This document shows positions 46,994-56,017 of a DNA stretch of 63,543 nucleotides, in pieces (within the stretch, counting starts at the first letter, position 1; the number at the start of each line of letters is the position of its first letter). Location: the IMG/VR virus record IMGVR_UViG_3300043331_000481, positions 1 to 63,543 of that record; one strand, given 5' to 3'. A program made the translations under genes and the position numbers. The notes under the pieces were generated by a model. It was not told where the DNA came from, ran no database searches, and saw nothing but the letters and a program-made list of their open reading frames with translations. This DNA is from a virus.

Positions 46994-49135
46994 ATGCCTG
47001 TAGAGAACGCAGAAAAGAGCGGCTTCGCGGTCATCAGCGGGCTCATCGCGAAGATCGGCGGGGGCGCGGTCATCGATGCTGCAAAGGCAGTTTTCGCGCC
47101 TTCTGGAACGTCGCTCCGGGCCACAGATGCGCAGGCGGCCCTCGCCGAACTCGGGGGAAGCGCCACGATGGCGGCCCTCCGCGCTATCGCTCCGGTCAAC
47201 GGCAAGAAAGCCGTCACCAACTGCTTCGCGAACCCAGGCGACGGTGGCCACGGAACCTGGCGCGGCGTCACGGGAGCGTCTGCTGGCACGTACACGCACA
47301 ACGGCGGCACCGTCATCGTTCCGAGCGGCGGGAACGGGTCGGCGGCGTGGCTGCGGGAATACACGGGGCCGCGTTTCCCTGCATGGTTCGGCGCGCCAGC
47401 TGGGGGCACCACTGATGCCAAGGCCGAGCTGATTGCGTGCTTTGCCGGCGGAGGCCAGGTCCAGATCGATGAGACGTATCTGGTTGACGGCGGCAATCTT
47501 CCGCTAGTTTCTGACCTGCGTCTATTCGGCAAGGGCACGATCAGCATCGACGATTCCACGCTGAACCCGCTCTTCACTGGCACGGGGCTCAGCAACATCC
47601 GCATCAAGGATTTGACGCTCATCGGGAATGCCGATGACCAGACCTCGGACTCCTCGGGCAGCTGCGCGTTCGACCTCGATGGATGCTCGGACGTCAAGCT
47701 CTACGGCGTCAAGGCCACGGGCTGGACGCGCCACGGCGTCGCGCTTGATGGTGTCGAGGACGTCCTGCTTTACCGCTGCGAGATCGCGGACTGCTACCAC
47801 GGGGCCGGCGTGCTCTGTGCATCGACCACGGTCAGCACCGATGTCCGCGTAGTGCGTTGTGACATCCGAGACACCCAGCTGGCGAACGTTCACGCCTATG
47901 TCGGCGTCGTGAACTGGGTCGTTGAGGACAACTACCTTGACGGCACGGGCGCAGGCTCTGGCAGCCTCGACACGGGCGAGGTCGCCGACAACATCACCTG
48001 TTACCCGGCCGACCTCTCCCTTGTCGGCGCATCGATCCAGCGTAACTGGTGCTACAATTCGCAGAACCACGCCATCCATGTCGGCGGCAAGAACCTCACG
48101 GTCTGCGGCAACATCATTGCTGGCCAGCGCTCCTACGGGACGCTCATCGCGGCCGGTGGCACACTCGACCCGACGGCCGTTGGCGCCGAGGGCCTCATCT
48201 ACTCGGGGAATCGCGTCACCTCGGACGACCGCGAGAGCACGATTCACAAGGGCCTATCGATCCGCAACGTGCGCGGGTGGGTCGCCACAGGCAACGTGTT
48301 CCAGGACGTTTACGACGCAATCGAGGTCCGCTTCATCGACACGGACCCACCATCGGGCGAGTACAACGAAGTCGGCGTCTTGGCCGGCAACGTGGCCATG
48401 GGCGTCTATCGCTACGGCGTCGAATTGAATGGCGACGTGCGCGGCGTCGGCATCTACCAAAACACGCTGGAAGTAGTCGACGCCTCGGGCGAGCACATCC
48501 GCTACAACACCACGACCGAGGCGGGCTACGAGGACAACCCGGCCCAGGCCAACATTTTCCTCGGGGTCGGCACAGCGCCGCGCTCGGTCCAGTATCGTCA
48601 CGGCACGGCATCCGTCCCGCCGACGATCTACGCCACGGGCTCGGCCGCTTCGATCAACCTGGCCATGCGCGCCAAAGACAACGGCGCGATCTTGCTTGGC
48701 AATGACCGCGGCTGGGGCGCGCAGGTTTCCGTTGGCACGTCAAGCACGGTCAACCGTGTTGAGCTTTCCGGGTCTGCCACTGGCTCGGCTGTCCGCGTCA
48801 TCGCAAACGGCGACGACACGAACCTGGATATCCAGGTCAATGCCAAGGGGACTGGGTCCGTCGACCTTCGCTCGCAGGGAACGCGGGCGATTCGAGCAAC
48901 GAACCCGTCAGGCACCCTGGTCAACTGGGTCGACGTTGGCGGGGCAGCGACCGGCGCTCCGCCAGGGTTCTCTGCTGTCGGCTCCGACACCAACGTCTCA
49001 CTCAAGCTCGTGCCAAAAGGAACCGGCAAGGTCCGCTTTGGCACGCGGACAGCTACCGGAGACGTGGCCATCACCGGCTACATCGAGATCGAGGACGCGG
49101 GCGGCACCGTGCGCAGGCTGGCGGTGATTGATTGA
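46994..49135 (+). CDS. Tailspike with right-handed beta-helix
   Basis: This 713-residue protein has a short N-terminal head (VENAEKSGFAVISGLIAKIG) and an APVNGKKAVTNCFANPGD block. A long parallel beta-helix follows (residues about 150-500) with repeated rungs such as RIKDLTLIGNAD, VKLYGVKATGW, VLLYRCEIADC and VRVVRCDIRDTQ. The C-terminal part has fiber-type repeats (AKGTGSVDLRSQGT, VPKGTGKVRFGT). Pectate-lyase-like spikes often cleave or bind host polysaccharide. Catalytic residues cannot be assigned by eye. Confidence 0.85.
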   Translation: MPVENAEKSGFAVISGLIAKIGGGAVIDAAKAVFAPSGTSLRATDAQAALAELGGSATMAALRAIAPVNGKKAVTNCFANPGDGGHGTWRGVTGASAGTYTHNGGTVIVPSGGNGSAAWLREYTGPRFPAWFGAPAGGTTDAKAELIACFAGGGQVQIDETYLVDGGNLPLVSDLRLFGKGTISIDDSTLNPLFTGTGLSNIRIKDLTLIGNADDQTSDSSGSCAFDLDGCSDVKLYGVKATGWTRHGVALDGVEDVLLYRCEIADCYHGAGVLCASTTVSTDVRVVRCDIRDTQLANVHAYVGVVNWVVEDNYLDGTGAGSGSLDTGEVADNITCYPADLSLVGASIQRNWCYNSQNHAIHVGGKNLTVCGNIIAGQRSYGTLIAAGGTLDPTAVGAEGLIYSGNRVTSDDRESTIHKGLSIRNVRGWVATGNVFQDVYDAIEVRFIDTDPPSGEYNEVGVLAGNVAMGVYRYGVELNGDVRGVGIYQNTLEVVDASGEHIRYNTTTEAGYEDNPAQANIFLGVGTAPRSVQYRHGTASVPPTIYATGSAASINLAMRAKDNGAILLGNDRGWGAQVSVGTSSTVNRVELSGSATGSAVRVIANGDDTNLDIQVNAKGTGSVDLRSQGTRAIRATNPSGTLVNWVDVGGAATGAPPGFSAVGSDTNVSLKLVPKGTGKVRFGTRTATGDVAITGYIEIEDAGGTVRRLAVID

Positions 49136-49239
49136 CCCTCCTCCTCCGCCTCCTCGCCTGGCTCTCCCGCCTGCCTCCGCTCGACGGCGACGGCTGCGAG
49201 TCTGAGCCCTACGACACTCACCAGACGGTGGACGAGTGA
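49132..49239 (+). CDS. Tiny hypothetical protein (TTG start)
   Basis: A 35-codon frame starts at TTG 49132 inside the tailspike stop and ends within the GTG of the next gene. Its N terminus LTLLLRLLAWLSRLPPLDG is hydrophobic and the rest acidic. The exact fit between neighbours supports expression, but the start is weak. Confidence 0.35.
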   Translation: MTLLLRLLAWLSRLPPLDGDGCESEPYDTHQTVDE

Positions 49240-50123
49240 CCGAAACCTCCACCTCCTCCTCCCGCCCGGTCGAGTGCTACCGCTTCGAGATCACGGGCTA
49301 TGACCCCATGCTCTTCACGTCCGACGAGCAGGACGTGGTGGCCGAGGGTGACACATACGAGGCGCTGGATGGGCTCAGCCGGTCGGAGCTGGGAGTCGCG
49401 ACGCTCGGCGACAACTCGGGGCTTTCGGTCACGGTGCCGGCCACGTCCACGCTCGTTGCGCGCTGCGGGCTCTTCCTGACGCCCCAGGAGGTAGTCCTCC
49501 GGTTTCGGCGCTACCAGCGCTCGGACCTCGACACGCCGGTCATGCGCTTCGACGCGAAGATGGATTCGGCTGGAATCAAGGGCGGCTCCTGCGTCCTGAA
49601 GTTCCCGGACGCTTTCAGCAGTGGGCTGGCCGCGAACATCCCGAAAAACCGCATCCAAACGCAGTGCAACTGGACACTCGGGGACGCCAATTGCGGCGTC
49701 GACCTCGACCAGTTCGTCGCCAACGTCGATTCGATCGCCGAGGTGGTGCAATGGACAGCGGTCGTTCCGGGCCAGTACATCATCCAGGCCAGCTGGGGCG
49801 AAGGTGTCGACGCCTACGATCCGCTCACCTGGATCGGCGGTGTCATCACGGGCGTCAATGGTGACGTGACAGAGCATCGCACCATCTTCGCCGCCACGTT
49901 CATCGGGCCAAATCGCTTCCTGCTCCGGGCGCGCATCGAGCTGACGCGGCCATTCGACATCCCGCTCACCACGAGCACCTTCACGATTCGCCCGGGCTGC
50001 GACAACTCGTTCACTCGGTGCGCGGTGCTGCAAAACACGCTCCGATTCGGCGGGTTCCCCTACGTGCCGACCGAGCGTGAAAACCCCTTCTACATCCAGC
50101 TCAACAAGAAGAGAAAGCCGTAG
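49236..50123 (+). CDS. DUF2163 / BR0599-family tail protein
   Basis: This 295-residue protein starts at GTG 49236. Family marks are CYRFEITGYDPMLFTSDEQD, LRFRRYQRSD, IQTQCNWTLGDANCGVD, and the C-terminal CDNSFTRCAVLQNTLRFGGFPYVP with conserved cysteines typical of BR0599-type proteins (the gene-transfer-agent hub gp14 region). It forms part of the tail-tip hub below the tape measure. Confidence 0.85.
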   Translation: MTETSTSSSRPVECYRFEITGYDPMLFTSDEQDVVAEGDTYEALDGLSRSELGVATLGDNSGLSVTVPATSTLVARCGLFLTPQEVVLRFRRYQRSDLDTPVMRFDAKMDSAGIKGGSCVLKFPDAFSSGLAANIPKNRIQTQCNWTLGDANCGVDLDQFVANVDSIAEVVQWTAVVPGQYIIQASWGEGVDAYDPLTWIGGVITGVNGDVTEHRTIFAATFIGPNRFLLRARIELTRPFDIPLTTSTFTIRPGCDNSFTRCAVLQNTLRFGGFPYVPTERENPFYIQLNKKRKP

Positions 50124-50125
50124 GC

Positions 50126-53100
50126 TTGGACCAGTCGACGATCGAAAGCGTTTTCGCTGCTGGCGATTCGCTGCCCGCCTTCGCGTGGTTCCTGTTCGCG
50201 GTCATCGTGGTCGCGGCCTCGGTTGGCGGATCGGTCGCAGTCGGCGCGCTGATCTCCGAGCTGGCAAAGCCTCCGCCCAACCCAAGCGCGGACAGCCCCA
50301 CCAACTTCAGCGGGCCGCGCTCGAGCTTCGGCGATTCGGTGCCGTTCGTCTTTGGGACGCTGCAGATCCGGTCGCCGATCGTCATCTGGCCAGGGCCCGT
50401 CTCGAGCGGGCTGCCGTACGACAACGGCAGCGTTCTGGAGCAGTACGCTGGCCAGGCGTTCGTTCCCAGCGACGTGCCCGGGTTGCAGTATTGGTCGTCG
50501 CTCGACCTGCTTCTCTGCGAGCGGGTCGCCGTCGGTGAGGAAACGCTCGGCACGATTCGCCTGCGGAAGATCTGGTACGGGAAAAACCTGCTCTGGAACG
50601 GGACGCACTCCGCGTTCGACGCTGCGCCGGTCATGACGTCCGGGGACCTCCTGGAGCTCGACCCGAACGTCGCTGATTCGGAGATCCCAGGGGGCGGAAC
50701 ACCCGACCCGCTCTGGGGAGAGCTGGCCAGCGGCGGCTGGTGGTACGGCGGCATCGTCAAGACGGGTCCTCCGTATGTCGAGGGGGCCGGCGTCCTGCTT
50801 GGTGGCTTCCGGAAGATCGCGAACTCCGGACTCTGGGCCCAGTACCTCGGCATGGAGAAGGTCCGCTTCTACGCGGGCGACGGTGCCGAGACGCAGAATG
50901 CGATCATCGGCTCAACGATCTTCGGCGCCGCCTGGAACACCGACGACCAGTACATCTACCCGAGCTATCCGAAGTTTTCGCGGCTGGTATTCGAGGAATT
51001 CGTCTGGGGCGACGAGCCGCGGATCGATGAGATCTCCGCCGAAGTCACGGTCTCATGCCCGGCCCCAGCCATCGGGGACACGTCGGGCCTCATGGCCAAT
51101 GGCCTGGACGTCAACCCGATCTCCGTCCTCTACACGCTCCTGACGCATCCGGACTTCTGCGGCGGGCCGAAGCTTCCCGGCGTGGACACGGACTCGTTCT
51201 CCGAGGCGCGGGCCATCATTGCGGCCGAAGGGCTCGGCATGAGCTACCGGCTCCAGGCGGCCACCAAAGCCGACCAGCTGGTACAGACCATCCTGTCCCA
51301 CGTCGACGGGCTGCTCTACATCGACCCGGAGAGCGGCCTCATCCGGATCCGGCTGATTCGGCTGGTGCAGACCGCGGTCCCGCGGTTCACCGAGGCCAAC
51401 GTCGTCTCGCTGGACGACATCTCCAAGAGCACTTGGCAGGCTACCTACTCGCAGTGCCGCGTCACCTTCGAGATGCGTGGCGGCTCGGGCAACGAGATGG
51501 GGGCGCGCAACGTCGCCATCGCGAAGGACCCGGGACTCGCGCTCAACAGCGGGCTCATCGAAACGCTCGATGACGACGTGCCCACGGCCTACGACGCGAA
51601 CGTCGCCAACACGATCGCGGCTCGGCGCCTGAGCAACGCGAACACACCGCTCATCAAGTGGCAGGCAAAGTACAACCGCACGCCGTCAGCTGACTCCTCG
51701 GCGACGTCGATGATGACGCTGCGCCCGGGCGACATGTTCACCCAGGACTATGAGCCGCTCGGCCTGACGAACCTTCGGCTCCGCGTGCTCAAGAACGACC
51801 TCGGCACGCTCGACGACAACGCCATCACCATCACGGCGATCCAGGACATCTACCAGGCGCAGGCCGTCATCGCGCCCCCGGACCAGCCCGACGGCTACAC
51901 CGTCATCGACCCGCCCGAGGAGGTGGAGATCGAGACCTACCGAGCCTGGACGGCGCCGTACTACATCGCGCGCACGGGGCTCGGTTCGGATGCGCGGCGC
52001 GTGCTGACGACGGCTCCGCTCTACCAGGTCGACGAGGACACCGAGGGCAAGGAGTTCGCGGTCAACTACGACCGCTTCATGATGCTGGCCAAGGCGCCCT
52101 ATGCCGGCGCCACGCGGCTCCAGTGGTCGGTGGTCAACTACGACACCGGGGCCTCAGCCTACGCCGCGCAGGTGCCTTACACCGAGACCGGCGAGCTGGT
52201 CGGGGCGATGATCTACGCCGCGAACAACGACGACGGCGAGATCGATTCGTTGGAGGTCGGCGGGCTCACGCCGGCAGGGGCATCGCTACTCACGGGTGCT
52301 CCCGACAAGCTCCTGCTCATCGACGACGAGCTTTTCCTGGTCTCAGCAGCCAACGCCACGCTGAGCGAGGATGGGACCTCGGTTTCCTGGTCCACGGCGC
52401 AGCGGCAGATGCTCGACAGCCCGGAGAACAACTCCGAGCACTCGGCCGGCGCCACGGTCTGGATCCTCGATACGAGTAGCCCGGCGTGGATGAGCGAACG
52501 CCTGGCGCCACCGCTGCAGTCATGCGTTGAGGAATACTGGGACGCGTTCGAAGAGGACCCGACGGACGGGCACTTCAACGACTTCCAGACGCTCACCGGT
52601 CACTACACGCACCGCCTGCGGAACATCGACTCCGGAAAGTCCAACGTAGAATCGTCCACCGACGAATACCTGCAAGACCGGGCGAACCGGACGCTGCCCA
52701 TTCGTGAGGTCGACTTCGCCTCGGATGTCGTCTCGCTCGATGCAGCCGAGGCGACGTTCGGCTACGACTTCTCGCAGCTCACAGCTGTCAGGCGGCTCTT
52801 CCAGCAGCGTGAAATCGGTCACCTCGGTGGGGCCGGCGGAGACTCGTTCGAGCTACTTTTGCCCAAGCACCAGGAGACCACTGACAAGAACTCGGCCGAG
52901 TCACTCACCGGGATCCTGACCGATACCCAGGAGGACGACGGCCATCACATCGTCAAGCTGGAGCTTTGGTACGAGTACCTGACCGGGCCGCTCTCGGGCG
53001 CCATTCGCATTGCGGATCAGGTTGCAGAAGCCGACGATTGCGGGTTCACGCTCGATGCCGCAGCTGAGGCGACGACGCGCACGATCGTTTGCTACCTGCG

Positions 53101-53197
53101 CGTCTGCTATGCTCCGTACATTCTCGGCGACGCTGGCTATGTGCCCATCCGCCGAAGCGTCGCGCGGACGTTCACGATTACGCTGTTCCGCACCTAG
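50126..53197 (+). CDS. Tail tip / central tip protein
   Basis: This 1023-residue protein starts at TTG 50126. A hydrophobic N-terminal segment (AWFLFAVIVVAASVGGSVAVGAL) precedes a tip-protein core: SFGDSVPFVFGTLQIRSPIV, NGLDVNPISVLYTLLTHPDFCGG, RLQAATKADQLVQTILSHVDG and RLRVLKNDLGT. These recall lambda J or GTA gp15-type proteins. The C-terminal third (from about 620) may contact the receptor. It ends 3 bases inside the convergent lipoprotein gene. Confidence 0.82.
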   Translation: MDQSTIESVFAAGDSLPAFAWFLFAVIVVAASVGGSVAVGALISELAKPPPNPSADSPTNFSGPRSSFGDSVPFVFGTLQIRSPIVIWPGPVSSGLPYDNGSVLEQYAGQAFVPSDVPGLQYWSSLDLLLCERVAVGEETLGTIRLRKIWYGKNLLWNGTHSAFDAAPVMTSGDLLELDPNVADSEIPGGGTPDPLWGELASGGWWYGGIVKTGPPYVEGAGVLLGGFRKIANSGLWAQYLGMEKVRFYAGDGAETQNAIIGSTIFGAAWNTDDQYIYPSYPKFSRLVFEEFVWGDEPRIDEISAEVTVSCPAPAIGDTSGLMANGLDVNPISVLYTLLTHPDFCGGPKLPGVDTDSFSEARAIIAAEGLGMSYRLQAATKADQLVQTILSHVDGLLYIDPESGLIRIRLIRLVQTAVPRFTEANVVSLDDISKSTWQATYSQCRVTFEMRGGSGNEMGARNVAIAKDPGLALNSGLIETLDDDVPTAYDANVANTIAARRLSNANTPLIKWQAKYNRTPSADSSATSMMTLRPGDMFTQDYEPLGLTNLRLRVLKNDLGTLDDNAITITAIQDIYQAQAVIAPPDQPDGYTVIDPPEEVEIETYRAWTAPYYIARTGLGSDARRVLTTAPLYQVDEDTEGKEFAVNYDRFMMLAKAPYAGATRLQWSVVNYDTGASAYAAQVPYTETGELVGAMIYAANNDDGEIDSLEVGGLTPAGASLLTGAPDKLLLIDDELFLVSAANATLSEDGTSVSWSTAQRQMLDSPENNSEHSAGATVWILDTSSPAWMSERLAPPLQSCVEEYWDAFEEDPTDGHFNDFQTLTGHYTHRLRNIDSGKSNVESSTDEYLQDRANRTLPIREVDFASDVVSLDAAEATFGYDFSQLTAVRRLFQQREIGHLGGAGGDSFELLLPKHQETTDKNSAESLTGILTDTQEDDGHHIVKLELWYEYLTGPLSGAIRIADQVAEADDCGFTLDAAAEATTRTIVCYLRVCYAPYILGDAGYVPIRRSVARTFTITLFRT

Positions 53198-53568
53198 TCA
53201 CGCGTCGTGAACATCGCGATCCAGTCGCGCATGCCATCCGCGATCTGCCCAATGCTGGCCTCTTCTCCGATGGTCAGCACGTGCGTCCTGGGCTCGGAGG
53301 AGATCCCGATCCACTCCTGGTCGTAGCCTGGCCCGGTTGGATACGGTGCCAGGTTGATCAGAGCGGCCTCCCCGGGGGACGCGAGTTCGACTGTGATGAG
53401 CACGTCAGGATTCTCGGCGTTGACGATGTCGGCCGCCTCCTGGCCACGAATGTAGAGGCTGCCTGACTCAGTCGTGAAGGCAAACTCCTCCGGCCCCAAA
53501 ACCTGACCGGCGCACCCGAACGAGAACAGCGCCAGGACGACGGCGACCAAAGCTGACGATTTACTCAC
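53194..53568 (-). CDS. Lipoprotein moron, opposite strand
   Basis: This 124-residue protein starts at GTG 53568. It has a classical lipoprotein signal (LVAVVLALFSFGCAG; lipobox SFGC with Cys19) and a small alpha/beta mature domain (SLYIRGQEAADIVNAENPDV, DGMRDWIAMF). It is the only minus-strand gene between 10.2 and 60.3 kb and lies convergent to the tip gene and divergent from the lysis genes. That is typical of a lysogenic-conversion 'moron', possibly blocking superinfection. Its own promoter is not obvious: TTGACG at 53605-53600 has a poor spacing to TAGTAA. Confidence 0.75.
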   Translation of the reverse strand: MSKSSALVAVVLALFSFGCAGQVLGPEEFAFTTESGSLYIRGQEAADIVNAENPDVLITVELASPGEAALINLAPYPTGPGYDQEWIGISSEPRTHVLTIGEEASIGQIADGMRDWIAMFTTRD

Positions 53569-53627
53569 GTTACTAGCGTGAGTCGCCGCGGCGCGTCGTC
53601 AAGTCACCAGCAAAACAAGGCTAAATA

Positions 53628-54077
53628 ATGCCCAAGCTCATCCAATCCCCCCTCCGCCCCATCTCGGTCTGGCTGCTCGGTGTCGCAACCGCGCTCGCCG
53701 GCCTGGAGCAGTTCGTGCCCGAGTTGAAGGCCGCGCTGCCGGCGCACTGGCATGCCTACGTCTTCCCGGCGATCCTGATTGCGCGGCTCATCGTGCAGAG
53801 CCAGGCGCCTCCGAAGGAGCCGGTGCGGCTCGAGGAACGCGGCTTCGTGGGCATCAAGCTCATGCTCGGGCTGGCGCTCGTGGGGGCGGTGGTTCTGGCG
53901 GCCTGCGTCGGCTCTCGACCTCCGGCGCGCACGCCCTGCTACCTCCAGGTGAGCGCAGAGTTCTACGCGCGCGGCGTCGAGGAATGCGAGGCCGAAGGCG
54001 CCGAATCGATCGACGAGTGCAAGGCGTGGCCGGCGCTGGAAGCTGAGATGGCCGAGCGCCAGGAGGCGTGCCCATGA
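53628..54077 (+). CDS. Holin-like membrane protein with lipobox-like second segment
   Basis: This 149-residue protein starts at ATG 53628 with AAGG upstream. Hydrophobic segments lie at about residues 10-25 (ISVWLLGVATALAGLEQF), 42-54 (YVFPAILIARLIV) and 74-93 (GIKLMLGLALVGAVVLAACVG). The last one ends in LAAC, a perfect lipobox in the wrong place for a simple signal peptide. A cysteine-rich acidic C terminus follows. It may be a holin, or a holin fused to a spanin-like lipoprotein that starts at Met79. Confidence 0.65.
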   Translation: MPKLIQSPLRPISVWLLGVATALAGLEQFVPELKAALPAHWHAYVFPAILIARLIVQSQAPPKEPVRLEERGFVGIKLMLGLALVGAVVLAACVGSRPPARTPCYLQVSAEFYARGVEECEAEGAESIDECKAWPALEAEMAERQEACP

Positions 54078-54256
54078 CGCCCGCCGAACTGCTCGCCGGT
54101 CTGGTTCCTGCGGCTCTCAAGTTGGCCGTCCAGTGCCTCACGGCCATCTTCAAGGGCGACGCCGCCCTGGCGGCTCGCAAGGCCGAGGAAGCTGCGCTCC
54201 GTCAGGGCACCCGCATCGCGGTCGACGCGACGTTGCGAGCGAAGGCGAAGAAGTGA
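54074..54256 (+). CDS. Small amphipathic protein
   Basis: This 60-residue protein starts at ATG 54074, with AGGAGG about 8 bases upstream. An N-terminal hydrophobic helix (ELLAGLVPAALKLAVQCLTA) is followed by a charged helix. It could be a small holin or antiholin. It overlaps the genes on both sides. Confidence 0.6.
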   Translation: MTPAELLAGLVPAALKLAVQCLTAIFKGDAALAARKAEEAALRQGTRIAVDATLRAKAKK

Positions 54257-54618
54257 CCCCCGAGCAATTCGCCTACTGGCTCCAGGGTTTCTTCGAACTC
54301 CGCGCCGCGGATCCTGCGATGGCTGGAAAGCCGCTGTCGGCCGAGCAGGAGAAGATGATCCAAGATCACCTGGCGACGGTGTTCGTAAAGGTCACGCCGG
54401 ACTACGTGCCGCCTTTCCCGGACACGGTTCCGGTCGACCAGTCACCGATCGGCCCGTTCTATCCGCCGATCCAGCCGCTGCCCCATGAACAGTGGACGTT
54501 GCCGCCGGAAATCATCTGCCAGGACAAGCTGCCGGATGTGACGACGTGCACCACGACCTCGTGGAAGCCGCCCGGGCGCTCCTACTGCGAGAGCGCATCA
54601 TCCGTCCGTATCTGCTGA
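54253..54618 (+). CDS. Hypothetical protein in the lysis region
   Basis: This 121-residue protein starts at GTG 54253 (VTPEQFAYWLQGFFELRAAD). The first 50 residues are a helical domain (PLSAEQEKMIQDHLATVF) seen in several phage lysis-region proteins. The C-terminal half is proline-rich (VPPFPDTVPVDQSPIGPFYP). It overlaps the next gene by a second reading frame. Confidence 0.65.
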   Translation: MTPEQFAYWLQGFFELRAADPAMAGKPLSAEQEKMIQDHLATVFVKVTPDYVPPFPDTVPVDQSPIGPFYPPIQPLPHEQWTLPPEIICQDKLPDVTTCTTTSWKPPGRSYCESASSVRIC

Positions 54619-54830
54619 TGCACCCCACCACCAAGCTCCACCGCGAGACCATCGGCCGGGTGAAGCGAGCCCGCCGCATTGGCCATCTGCCGCCCGAGTG
54701 GCGCGCGCATCAGCAGCACCGGGACGACGTTGGGCGCCCGTGCTCGTGCTGGCTGTGCAAGCGGCCGAGGTACGTGCGGGCGCAAGTAAAGAAAACGGCC
54801 GGTGGCCTTACCAGGCGCGGCGCAAGTTAG
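54546..54830 (+). CDS. Small basic protein, start uncertain
   Basis: The frame from GTG 54546 encodes 94 residues (VHHDLVEAARALLLRERIIR); ATG 54618, which overlaps the previous stop, gives 70. It is very basic, with HLPPEWRAHQQHRDD and CSCWLCK, the latter a possible zinc site. The 72-base overlap with the upstream gene makes the shorter form more economical. Confidence 0.55.
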   Translation: MHHDLVEAARALLLRERIIRPYLLMHPTTKLHRETIGRVKRARRIGHLPPEWRAHQQHRDDVGRPCSCWLCKRPRYVRAQVKKTAGGLTRRGAS

Positions 54831-54858
54831 GTCGCCTGAACCATCTCAGCATGACCCC

Positions 54859-55581
54859 GTGACCACTGAACTCGAAGACCCGCGGACCTGGCCAGAAGAA
54901 GACATGCGCAAGCCAACCTGGACCCTCGACCCGAGCTGCAAGCACGGCTCTCTCATCATGCACGGCAAGCGCTTCGACGTGCATCAGCTGCGCGGCCCCG
55001 TCTTCGGGCCCACGTACTACCGGCAGCTTCGTGCCAACGAGCGCGGCGCCGTTTGCTACGTCGAGGGCCACCTGAACGCCTCGACGAACCAGCAGGCGAA
55101 CTATGCCGAGTGCATTCTCTCGCCGAACGCCGGCGACAAGACGAAGCTCTGGGCGCGCGACTTCCTGATGCGCCTCAGCGTTGCTGCCGACATTCGCTCG
55201 ACGGGCTTTCGGCAGGACGGGCGCGGGGCCGGCAACATCTCCCGCGTGCGTGCCCCTGCGATGCTTCTGGAGCCGGGCTTCGTCAGCAATGTCCACTGGG
55301 CTGCATTCTGCCGAACCGGCGAGGGCGCCGACTGCATCGGCAAGGCCCTGGCTGAATCCATCGCCGAAACCTTCTCTGGTGGCGTGGTCGCGCTCAGTGT
55401 CGGCCATGCGTACCGCCGCGATGGCTCGGACTGGAGCGACGAGGAGAAGCGCGGCGATGGCGGCGCACCGGTCGCAGACCCCGATGACGGTTCGCCGGAA
55501 GACCCCGCATTCGATGAGGAGGCCGAGCTTGTAGAGCTCTACCTCACCGCGGCCGCAGAACACCTGGTTTCCTACGAATGA
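54859..55581 (+). CDS. N-acetylmuramoyl-L-alanine amidase (Amidase_3-like)
   Basis: This 240-residue protein matches zinc amidases: VCYVEGHLNAS (His71, equivalent to the SIHxNA motif), MLLEPGFVSN with the catalytic Glu (vLlEtgFlSN in the family), and ALAESIAETFSGG as the closing helix. It cuts the amide bond between muramic acid and the stem peptide. GTG 54859 is used; no strong ribosome site is seen and an earlier GTG at 54802 overlaps the previous gene. No export signal is visible, so a holin would be needed. Confidence 0.78.
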   Translation: MTTELEDPRTWPEEDMRKPTWTLDPSCKHGSLIMHGKRFDVHQLRGPVFGPTYYRQLRANERGAVCYVEGHLNASTNQQANYAECILSPNAGDKTKLWARDFLMRLSVAADIRSTGFRQDGRGAGNISRVRAPAMLLEPGFVSNVHWAAFCRTGEGADCIGKALAESIAETFSGGVVALSVGHAYRRDGSDWSDEEKRGDGGAPVADPDDGSPEDPAFDEEAELVELYLTAAAEHLVSYE

Positions 55582-55937
55582 ACGACCCGACCGACCAGTC
55601 CCGACAGATGCCCACCGATCCAGCGCCGCCGATGTCCGACGAGCCGCCGCCCACCAACCGCGGGAATGCGCAGCCTCAGCCATTCGTCGGCTCTCCGCCA
55701 CCGGTGCCTCCGCCTGGTGCCGACAGCGCAGACGACCTCGGCGGGCTCATCGCTCGGATGGAGGCGACTCTCGACGAAATCGAAGGGGCGGCCACCAAGC
55801 TCGACGCGTCGTCCAAGCTGTTCGTGGGGCAGGCGCGCAGCTTTCACCAAGAGGTACGCCTCTGGATGCAGGGCATGGAGGAGCGCGTGTCCGCAATCGA
55901 GGCCTGGAAAAAGGGCTTCTCGGACGACGGCAAGTGA
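55578..55937 (+). CDS. Hypothetical protein, disordered N terminus and helix
   Basis: This 119-residue protein starts MNDPTDQSRQMPTDPAPPMS. The first 50 residues are proline-rich and likely disordered. The rest is a helical coiled coil (LIARMEATLDEIEGAATKLD). No membrane segment is present. Together with the two small membrane proteins that follow it may form part of the lysis machinery. Confidence 0.65.
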   Translation: MNDPTDQSRQMPTDPAPPMSDEPPPTNRGNAQPQPFVGSPPPVPPPGADSADDLGGLIARMEATLDEIEGAATKLDASSKLFVGQARSFHQEVRLWMQGMEERVSAIEAWKKGFSDDGK

Positions 55938-56017
55938 CACTCCTGCTCGGTGCCCTCGCCATCCTCGTCGGCATCTGGGCTGCGACGCGCCTCGCTGGAG
56001 GCAACCGCGATGACTGA
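55934..56017 (+). CDS. 27-residue single-pass membrane peptide
   Basis: GTG 55934 overlaps the previous stop and opens a 27-codon frame (VTLLLGALAILVGIWAATRL) that ends within the start of the next gene. One hydrophobic helix followed by a basic end is seen. The perfect fit between the flanking start and stop supports it. Confidence 0.5.
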   Translation: MTLLLGALAILVGIWAATRLAGGNRDD

